Positions 9,210 to 19,300 of a stretch of 63,751 nt of DNA are shown one piece after another. Within the stretch, counting starts at the first letter, position 1. The number at the start of each line of letters is the position of its first letter. Both the position numbers and the translations under genes were made by a program. Origin of the DNA: Candidatus Kuenenia stuttgartensis (GTDB taxonomy: Bacteria; Planctomycetota; Planctomycetia; Planctomycetales; Planctomycetaceae); the NCBI GenBank assembly GCA_945904015.1, contig CAMDPK010000020.1, forward strand, positions 1-63,751, in the 5' to 3' direction. The notes below the pieces were generated by a model. That model saw only the letters and a list, made by a program, of their open reading frames with translations. It ran no database searches and had not been told where the DNA came from.

Positions 9210-9432
9210 TTATCCCGGAGGGATCGCAGCCATTAGCCGGGGGTTGAGCGCAGCGATACCCCCGGTTGAGAGATTCAGTTGTTTCGCATCCCGGAGGGAT
9301 GCCAGCAACGTCATGTTTTTAGGGGGGATTCAAATGCTGGCATCCCTCCGGGATGCAACTCTGATTGTTCTCCAAACCGGGGGTATCGTCCGCTGGGGCG
9401 GACTCAACCCCCGGCTAATTGCTGAAAACCCT
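9210..9432. repeat. Long compound inverted repeat between two signalling genes
   Basis: The 332-bp gap between the CheBR kinase and the receiver-MpsC gene holds no gene. It contains an imperfect inverted repeat: GCATCCCGGAGGGATGC-type hairpins near 9296 and 9341, flanked by TAGCCGGGGGTTGAG (about 9235) and its inverse CTCAACCCCCGGCTA (about 9404). It could act as a transcription terminator or mRNA barrier; this is inference. Confidence 0.8.
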
Positions 9433-9505
9433 CCGGGTTGAAGACAGCCGAAATCCTGCTGAGTCTTTCACTCACTCTTTCAATGCTTGCGAAAGGAAAC
9501 AACCC

Positions 9506-10360
9506 ATGCCAACCACCACCACTCCTCTCCGAGTTCTCATCGTCGACGACAACCGCGACGGCGCAGACGCTTTGGGATTGCTCGTCGAAGCACTCGGCAA
9601 CCAAGTCCATGTGACCTACGGCGGAGTGCAGGCCCTCGGCGTGGCAACCGCATTTCGCCCCGACTTGATGTTCGTCGATCTGGTCATGCCCGGCATGGAT
9701 GGCTGCGATCTCGTGAAGCGCTTCCGCCAGATGCCCGGCTTCGCAAAGACGACCGTCGTGGCCATCACCGGCCTGAAAGATGACGAATACAAAGACTTGG
9801 CCAAGCAGGCCGGGTGCAACGCCGTCCTCGTCAAACCCGCGGCACTGGCGGACATCAAAACAATTCTAGGCAGTGTCGTGGTCTCCCCCGCGGACCATCC
9901 ACCCAAACGGACGAAAGAGCGTGCTAGTCACGGAACCGAACAACGCTTGCCGATGGTCGAAGCACGCCGCATCCGAAGCGAACGCAAATCCAAAAACCTG
10001 ACTCAAGCCGAAAGCGAAGCCGCCATCTGTGATGGCATCATCCGCTTTCAAGAGGAGTACCAAGGCTGGCGTTCGGAGCGGATTCACGTCCACTTCATCA
10101 ACGACCTGTTGGTGGTCCGCATTCTCGGCGTCTTGACTCTCGCCGAACGACAACTCGCCCAATCCTCGTCGGCGGAATCCGGCCGAGACCTCATCAAGCA
10201 AGTCCGCAAGCGACTGCTGGAGCTGGCACGCCCGATGTTGGAATCGCTGGTCCACGAAGCCGCCGGCGTAAAGGTCTCCAGCATGCACCACGACATCAGC
10301 ACCGTCACCGGCGAAGAAATGGTGGTCTTCTCCCTGGCCGCAGCGCCGCGCTTTGAGTGA
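9506..10360 (+). CDS. Response regulator with MpsC/DUF2294 domain
   Basis: A receiver domain (residues 7-122) with acidic pair DD14-15, phospho-acceptor Asp58 (FVDLVMPGMDG) and conserved Lys110 (LVKP). A connecting segment follows, then a DUF2294/MpsC-type domain (about 165-282: TQAESEAAICDGI, RILGVLTLAERQL, VSSMHHDISTVTGE). AAAGGA about 8 bases before ATG 9506 supports this start; the frame also runs 29 codons upstream through repeat-rich DNA. MpsC-like domains are named after a sodium-dependent membrane-potential system of Gram-positive bacteria. Fusion to a receiver suggests phosphorylation control of that domain, which is inference. Its stop overlaps the start of the glucan synthetase gene. 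Confidence 0.85.
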   Translation: MPTTTTPLRVLIVDDNRDGADALGLLVEALGNQVHVTYGGVQALGVATAFRPDLMFVDLVMPGMDGCDLVKRFRQMPGFAKTTVVAITGLKDDEYKDLAKQAGCNAVLVKPAALADIKTILGSVVVSPADHPPKRTKERASHGTEQRLPMVEARRIRSERKSKNLTQAESEAAICDGIIRFQEEYQGWRSERIHVHFINDLLVVRILGVLTLAERQLAQSSSAESGRDLIKQVRKRLLELARPMLESLVHEAAGVKVSSMHHDISTVTGEEMVVFSLAAAPRFE

Positions 10361-13300
10361 TCGCATTCCAATGTGGCACGACGCTCCGCGTCGTGAATCG
10401 CGACGCGGAGCGTCGCGCCACCAACCAGAAATTCAATCCCTTGAAATTAAGCAGCAACAAAATCCGCCAGGGCCTGGAGCGACTCAAGGCGCGCATCGGC
10501 GTCGATGGCCTGTTCCGCGAATTCGGAGACGACCTGCCGTTGCGCTCCGAGATGTTCAGCGTCTCGCAATTGGAGCAGCACGCCGAGGCGCTCGCGGAAT
10601 GGCATCAGGTTGATCCGAAGCGCGGCCCAGATCGGTTGCTGACTCGCTTAGCGGCCAACGAAAAGATTCTGTTGGAGGCGTACAAGCTGGTCACAGAAGC
10701 GGACGAACTCCATCGCCGTCTTTCGCCCGCCAGCGAATGGCTGCTCGACAATTTCTACCTGATCGAAGAACAGATCCGCACGGCGCGCCGGCACTTGCCA
10801 AAGCAATACAGCCGGGGCCTGCCACGCTTGTTGAACGGGCCGTCGGCCGGCTACCCGTGTGTTTACGATCTCGCGCTGGAACTGATCTCGCACGTCGATG
10901 GCCGCATCGACGCCGACAGCCTGCGGAGCTTCGTCGCCGCCTACCAAAAGCGGAGACATCTGAAACTGGGTGAGCTGTGGGCCATTCCGATCATGATGCG
11001 GCAAGCGTTGATCGAGAACCTGCGGCGCGTGGCGGCACGCATCGCCACGGGAACGCTCGATCGAAACACGGCCAGCCAGTGGGCCGACCTCTTCATCGAA
11101 TGTGCCGAGAAGACTCCCAACAATCTGATCCTCGTCGTGGCCGATATGGCGCGGCCGAACCCGATGCTCAGCACGTCGTTCGTCGCCGAGATGGCTCGTC
11201 GTCTGCAAGGACAAAGCCAAGCGTTGGCCTTTCCGCTCACCTGGATGGAACAACGACTCTCGGAACACGGCCAGACCATCGAGCAGATGGTCCAGTCCGC
11301 CGGTCAACAGCAGGCGGTCAATCAAGTCTCGATCGGCAACAGCATCAACAGCCTGCGAGAGCTGGACGCGATTGACTGGCAGAAGTTCGTCGAGGAATTG
11401 AGCATCGTCGAACAGACGCTGCTCGGCGATCCGGCTGGCGTCTACGGCGGCATGGACTTCAACACCCGCGACCAATACCGACACGTCATCGAAGCCATCG
11501 CGAAACGGAGTCTTCTCACCGAGCAAGAAGTCGCCACCCAAGCCGTGCAACTCGCACAACGCAACGCCGCGCTGAATGGGATCGAACATCGAACCGCGCA
11601 CGTCGGCTACTTCCTGATCGACAAGGGATTGCCGGAGCTGGAGCGCGCGACACGGATGCGACGCCGCCTGGCATCGAAAGTCCGGCGGATCGTGCGGAAA
11701 GCGCCGCTTGCTGTGTACGTCGGCGCGATCTTCCTGATCGCCACCGCAGTCACTGCCAGCATCGTAGCCACGCTCGCCAAGAGCGTGGGAAACGATGATC
11801 AAGCCATACTTCCCACGCTCTTGGCGAGCGTGGCTACAACATGGACAGCGGCCCTGTTGCTGTTCGTCGGCGCAACTCATCTCGGCGTGGGCTTAGTCAA
11901 TTGGCTGGCGACGTTGTTGGTCAGGCCGCACCGGCTTCCGCGCATGGATTTCTCCGAAGGTATCCCGCCTGAGTTCAGCACGTTGGTCGTCGTTCCGACC
12001 ATGCTCATCAGCCCGCGCAACGTCGGTCGACTCATGGAAGCGCTGGAGGTGCGCTATCTCGCCAACAAGGGTGAAAACTTGCGGTTCTGCCTGCTGACCG
12101 ACTTTCGTGATGCGCCGCAGCAGGCAATGCCGGAAGACGAGCCGCTGCTGCAACTGGCTCAAGCGGGCATCGAAGCACTCAACGACAAGTATCGAGACGA
12201 CGCCAATGTAACCCGAAGCGTCAGCGAGGGAGCCGAGGCTACCGACAACTTCTTTCTGCTGCACCGCCCGCGCCGCTGGAATCCGCAAGAGCAAGCTTGG
12301 ATGGGGCACGAGCGCAAACGCGGAAAGCTCGGCGACCTCAACGCCCTGTTACGCGGCGGCACGACTGAAGCGTTCTCCTTGATCGTCGGCGACACGTCGC
12401 TGCTGATCGGCACGAAGTACGTCATCACGCTCGACACCGACACGCTGCTCCCGCGCGATGCCGCCTGGCAGCTTGTGGGAACGCTCGCGCACGTTCTCAA
12501 TCGTGCGCAAGTTGATGAACAGCGAAAAGTCGTCACCGAGGGCTATGGCATTCTGCAACCAGGCGTCGCGATCAGCTTGGAGAAGGAGAGTCCGTCGTTG
12601 TTCGTGCAGCTTTGCGCCGGCGAGCCGGGCGTTGACCCGTACACGCGCGCGATCTCCGACGTCTATCAAGACGTGTTCCACGAAGGCTCCTTCATCGGCA
12701 AAGGGATCTACGACGTCGATGCCTTCTCCGCCACGATGGAGCGGCGCTTCCCTGAAAACCAAATCCTCAGCCACGATCTCATCGAAGGCTGCTACGCGCG
12801 GTCCGGCTTGGTCAGCGACGTCCATGTCTACGAGAGTTACCCGTCGCGCTACAACACAGACGTCAGTCGGCGACATCGCTGGATTCGAGGCGACTGGCAG
12901 ATTGCCGGCTGGCTGCTGCCGTTCGTCTCCGGGCCGGATCGCAGCGACGTGGGGCACGATTCCATCGTGCCTGGCAGGTTGAAAACCTGCCCCACGGAAG
13001 GCTTGATCCGAACACGCAATCCCATCAGCCTGCTCGGTCGCTGGAAGATTTTCGACAACCTGCGGCGCAGCATCGTCCCATTTGCACTGACCATGTTGCT
13101 GCTATTGGGTTGGCTGGCTCTACCACCCGCCTGGATCTGGACGGCAGCCGTCGTGGGAATCGTGTTGATCCCGTCCGTGTGCATGTCGCTCGTCGCGTTA
13201 TTCCGCAAGACAGTCGAATTGCCGCTCGTCCCGCATCTGCGGCACATCGCCAGGTCCGTTTGTGTGAGCGTGACACAAGCGACGTTGACGATCGTCTTTC

Positions 13301-16300
13301 TTCCGTATGAAGCCTGCTTCAGCCTGGATGCCATCGTGCGCACCGGCGTGCGGATGCTCTTCACCCACAAGCGAATGCTGGAATGGAAGACCGCTAGCGA
13401 CGCCGAGCGCGAAGGAAGCGGCGACCTCCTCGGCTGCTACCGCACGATGTGGATCGCGCCGGCCTTGGCCACGCTCACTGCCGTGACGCTGACGATGTGG
13501 CGGCCGGATGCGTTGTGGGCGGCTGCTCCGCTGCTGGGGCTGTGGCTGTTGTCGCCGTTGATCGCGTGGAAGATCAGTCAGACCGTCTTACGGACAGAAT
13601 CGAAGCTGACGCCGCAGCAAACGCTGTTTCTACATCACGTCGCCCGCCAGACGTGGCGCTTCTTCGAGAAGTTCGTCGGCCCCGAAGACCATTGGCTGCC
13701 GCCGGACAACTTTCAGGAATACCCCGCGACCGCGATCGCTCATCGCACTTCGCCGACGAACATGGGCGTGTCGCTGTTGTCCAATCTCGCCGCCTATGAC
13801 TTCGGCTACATCGCAGCAGGCCAGTTGATTGAGCGGACGACAAACACGTTGCGAACGATGGACCAGCTCGAACGGTTTCATGGCCATTTTCTGAATTGGT
13901 ACGACACACAAACTCTGCAACCACTCTTCCCCAAGTATGTCTCGTCGGTCGATAGCGGAAACCTCGCCGGCCATCTGCTGACGTTGCGCCGTGGCCTGCT
14001 GGAACTGAGCGACCATTCGCTTGTTTCTTCGCGCCTGTGGAACTCGTTGGCAATCACGCGCGAAGCCTTGGAGATTCAATCACAGGTGAACCGGGCGGCG
14101 TCAGCCCCCGGACTCGTTCGAGACAACGTGCAGGTCCGGGGGCTAACGCCCGCCGGCTCGCCGAGTGATACAGACAAAGTCCTGGAACTGTTGCGTCGCC
14201 CCATGCCGACCACGCTCTCGACGGCACAAGTCGTGTTGCAGGAACTACTGACGGCGGCGGCCGACGCGGCTCAAGGCTTACCGACCACTGGCTCGCAAGA
14301 CCTGATCGGATTGCTACGCGATCTCGAACACCAATGCCACGACCACTTGGCCGAGTTGCTGTTCGTCGCCCCGTGGCTCGCGCATCCAGCAGCCCCACAA
14401 GAACTGTGGCAGCGCGGGTCGCCGGAGCAGTTCGCGCGGCTGAGCACGCTCCAAGAAATGTTGAGCCGACTGAACGAGATTCCCACATTGCGTGAAGTTG
14501 CCGGCATCGAGACCGAATTGCTGCCGGTCCTCGACGCAGTCCTCGAGGGCTTGGCCGGAGTTTCCGAGGAAATCAGCCGGAACGCGCTAGCGTCCGGTTC
14601 TGGATCGGGTGACACGTCCAAACCGGGGGCTAGCGCCCTCCGGCTGATTGAGTTGTCCGAACGACCGGACGACCGAGCATGGCTGCTGCAACTGCGAGCG
14701 CTGCTCCAAGAAGCCAGCCAGAGAGCGAACGAACGGTTGCTCGCCATTGAACAACGTGCGTTGCATTGCAGCGAACTGGCCAACATCGAATACGACTTTC
14801 TGTATGACAAGGCGCGGCGTCTGCTGGCCATTGGCTACAACGTCAGCGAGCACCGCCGCGACGCGAGTTTCTATGATCTACTGGCGTCCGAAGCGCGGCT
14901 CGCCAGTTTCGTAGCCATCGCGCAGGGGCAATTGGGACAAGAGCATTGGTTCGCGTTGGGCCGGTTGCTGACGACCTCGAACGGGCAACAATCGCTGCTC
15001 TCTTGGAGCGGTTCGATGTTCGAGTACCTAATGCCGCTCCTCGTCATGCCGACCTACGAGAACACGCTGCTCGATCAGACCTACAAGGCGGTTATCGACC
15101 GGCAGATCGAATACGGCCGGCAACGAGGTATCCCTTGGGGTGTTTCGGAATCGGGCTACAACACGACCGACGCGCATTTGAATTATCAGTATCGAGCGTT
15201 CGGCGTTCCCGGCCTGGGTTTCAAGCGCGGGCTGGCAGATGACCTCGTGATTGCTCCGTATGCCACGGCGATGGCGTTGATGGTCGCTCCGGAAAAGGCG
15301 TGCGCGAACTTGCAGCTCATGGCGACCAAAGGCTTCGAGGGGCAGTACGGCTTTTACGAAGCGGTCGATTACACCCACTCCCGTTTAGCGCGCGGTCAGA
15401 CGAGTGCCGTCGTCCGTTCTTACATGGCGCATCATCAGGGGATGAGCTTTCTTTCGCTGGCTTACCTGCTGCTGAATCGTCCGATGCAAAAGCGGTTCGA
15501 ATCCGACCCGCAGTTCCAGGCCACCGAGCTGCTGCTGCAAGAACGGATTCCCAAAGTCGCGCCGTTCTATCCGCACGCGACCGAAGTCTCCGGCGTTCAC
15601 AAGACCAATGGCGAAGCAGAGGCGCTCCTCCGCGTCTTCACGACACCGCACACGCCGATGCCCGAAGTGCATCTCCTCTCCAACGGCCGCTACCACGTCA
15701 TGGTGACGAACGCGGGAAGCGGATACAGCCTGTGGAAAGACATCGCCGTGACTCGATGGCGTGAAGACACCACGCGCGACAATGCGGGAATGTTCTGTTA
15801 CCTCCGGGACGTGACGAGCGGCGAAGTCTGGTCCACCGCACATCAGCCGACTCTCAAGCCGACGAAGAAGTACGAGGCGATCTTCTCGCAGGCACGCGCC
15901 GAATTTAAGCGGCGAGACAACGACATCAAACTTCACACCGAGATCGCCGTCTCGCCGGAAGACGACATCGAGATCCGCCGCAGCACCATCACCAATCGCT
16001 CGAAGGTGTCACGCACGATCGAGATCACCAGCTACGCGGAAGTGGTCCTCGCGGCACCGGCCGCCGATGCCACGCACCCGGCGTTCTCCAACTTGTTCGT
16101 GCAGACGGAGATCATCGAGTCGCGTCAGGCCATCGTCTGCACGCGCCGGCCACGATCACACAAAGAACACCCGCCGTGGATGCTGCACCTGATGGCGGTG
16201 CGCGGAGCCTCGGACGGCGATGCGTCCTACGAAACCGACCGACTGAAGTTTATTGGCCGAGGCCGCACGGTGGCGGCTCCAGAAGCGATGAGCCGCGCGG

Positions 16301-19300
16301 CGAAGTTGTCGAACAGCGCCGGCTCGGTCCTCGATCCGATCGTTGCGATCCGTCGTCGGCTAACGCTCGCGCCGGATGAAACGGTGATCGTGGACCTTGT
16401 CACCGGCATGGCGGAGACTCGCGAATCGGCCGTGAATCTGATCGACAAGTACCACGACCGCCACCTGGCCGACCGAGTCTTCGACATGGCCTGGACTCAC
16501 GGGCAAGTCGTCTTGCGACAGTTGAACGCCACCGAAACCGACGCCCAACTTTATGGACGGCTCGCCAGTTCGGTCGTGTATGCGAACCCCTCGCGCCGAG
16601 CCAATCCGGCGATCCTCGTGCAGAACCGGCGCGGGCAATCGGGGCTGTGGGGACACGGCATCTCCGGTGACTTGCCGATCGTGATTCTGCGCATCGGCGA
16701 TGCCGAGAAGATTGACCTCGTGCGACAACTCGTCCAAGCGCATGCGTTCTGGCGGCTCAAGGGGCTGGCGGTCGATCTCGTCATTTGGAACGACGGACAC
16801 TCAGGCTATCGGCAGGTGCTGCAAGACATGGTCATCGGCCTGATCTCCGCCGGGACCGAGGCGCATACGCTCGATCGGCCAGGGGGCATCTTCGTCCGCC
16901 GCGCCGAGCAGATGTCCGACGAAGACCGCATCCTGCTGCAAACGGTGGCCCGTGCGATCATCGTTGATACCGAGGGGACTCTGGCCGAACAGATTGAACG
17001 CCGCATCCGCTCGGACGTGAAAGTTCCAGAGTTGATCCCCAGCCGCCTGCGCCGCTTCGACGTCATTCCCAACAAAGAGTCACCGCGCCGCGATCTGACG
17101 TACTTCAACGGCTTGGGAGGCTTCACGCCCGACGGACACGAATACGTGATCCGGATCGAGCCGAACGAAGTCACGCCCGCTCCGTGGGTGAACGTGCTGG
17201 CGAATCCGCATTTCGGAACAGTCGTCTCGGAAAGCGGCGGAGCCTACACCTGGTGCGAGAACGCGCACGAGTTCCGGCTCACCCCGTGGTACAACGACCC
17301 CGTGAGCGATGTCAGCGGCGAAGCGTTTTATCTGCGCGATGAAGAGAGCGGCCATTTCTGGTCGCCGACTCCGCAGCCCGCGCGCGGGAGTCAGCCTTAT
17401 GTCTGCCGGCATGGCTTCGGCTACAGCGTCTTCGAATACACCGAGAACGGCATCACGTCGGAGTTATGGATCTATGTGGCGATGGACGCGCCGGTGAAGT
17501 TCGCCGTGCTCAAAATCAAAAACAGTTCGGGGCGTTCACGACGACTCTCGGCGACTGCGTACTGCGAATGGGTGCTCGGCGAGATGCGATCCAAAGCGCT
17601 GATGCACGTCGTCACCGAGACCGATCCCAAGTGCGGAGCCTTGCTGGCTCGCAACCCGTTCTGCATCGAGTTCCCCGACCGCATCGCCTTCGTCGATGTC
17701 CACGACTCGGCCCGCAGCCTCACCGGTGATCGGACAGAGTTCGTCGGTCGCAATGCCAACTTGGCCAAGCCCGCCGCGATGTCGCGCACTCGGCTGTCGG
17801 GCAAAGTCGGCGCGGGACTCGATCCCTGCGCGGCGCTACAAGTGCCGTTCGATCTTCCCGATGGCCGCGAGCGCGAGATCGTCTTCACGCTCGGAGTCGG
17901 CCGCGATATCGAAGACGTGCGGAATCTGGTTTATCGCTTCCGTGGCTCGGATAACGCTCGTCATGCGTTGGAAGGAGTCTGGGACTTTTGGAACCGAACG
18001 CTCGGCGCGGTCCACGTCGAGACGCCCGATCCGACAGTGAATATCCTGGCCAACGGCTGGCTGCTGTATCAAACACTGTCCTGCCGATTCTGGGCGCGCA
18101 GCGGCTACTACCAATCGGGCGGAGCGTTTGGCTTTCGAGACCAATTGCAGGACGTGGCCGCTCTCCTGCACACCGAACCGCGACTCATCCGCGAACATTT
18201 GTTGTTGTGCGCGGCTCATCAATTTCGCGAAGGCGACGTGCAACATTGGTGGCATCCGCCAATCGGCCGTGGCGTCCGCACGCATTTTTCCGACGACTAT
18301 CTGTGGCTGCCGCTCATCGCTTGCCGCTACGTCCTGGGGACCGGCGACACGGGCATCCTTGATGTGACTGTTCCGTTCTTGGAGGGGCGACCGGTCAAGG
18401 ACGATGAAGACGCTTACTACGATCTCCCCACTCGGTCGGAAGAAGCGGGCACGCTTTACGAACACTGCGTCCGAGCCATCACCAAGGGTTTGTCATTCGG
18501 CACGCACGGTCTACCGCTGATCGGCTGCGGCGATTGGAACGACGGGATGAATCTCGTCGGCGAAGAAGGGAAGGGCGAAAGCGTCTGGTTGGGCTTCTTC
18601 CTCACGGAGATTCTCAACCGGTTCTCTCAACTGGCTCGCACACGCGGCGACCTCACATTCGCCGAACGCTGCGACACCGAAGTCGCTCGCCTGCGTGAGA
18701 ACATCGAACAGCACGCCTGGGATGGCGAGTGGTACCGTCGAGCGTACTTTGACAACGGCGAACCGCTCGGAGCGGCCATCAACTCCGAATGCCAGATCGA
18801 CTCGCTCCCTCAAAGCTGGTCTGTTCTTTCAGGAGCCACCAATCCAGAACGATCACGCCTGGCGATGGATGCCGTCGATCGGCGACTCGTGCGCCGCGAC
18901 CACTCGCTGATCCAACTCTTCGATCCGCCGTTCGACAAGTCCGAGTTGGACCCCGGCTACATCAAAGGCTACGTCCCCGGCGTGCGAGAAAACGGTGGGC
19001 AGTACACACACGCCGCCATCTGGACCGTCATGGCCTTCGCGGAAATGGGAGACCACCGTCGCGCCTGGGAATTATTCGCGATGATCAACCCCATCAACCA
19101 CGGCTCCACCCCGCGCCAGATCGCCACCTACAAAGTCGAACCTTACGTCGTCGCCGCCGACGTCTACGCCGTCCCGCCCCACACAGGCCGAGGCGGCTGG
19201 ACCTGGTACACCGGCTCGGCCAGCTGGATGTACCGACTCATCATCGAATCCCTGTTGGGCCTGCACCTGGAAGTGGACAAGCTCCGCTTCACGCCGTGCA

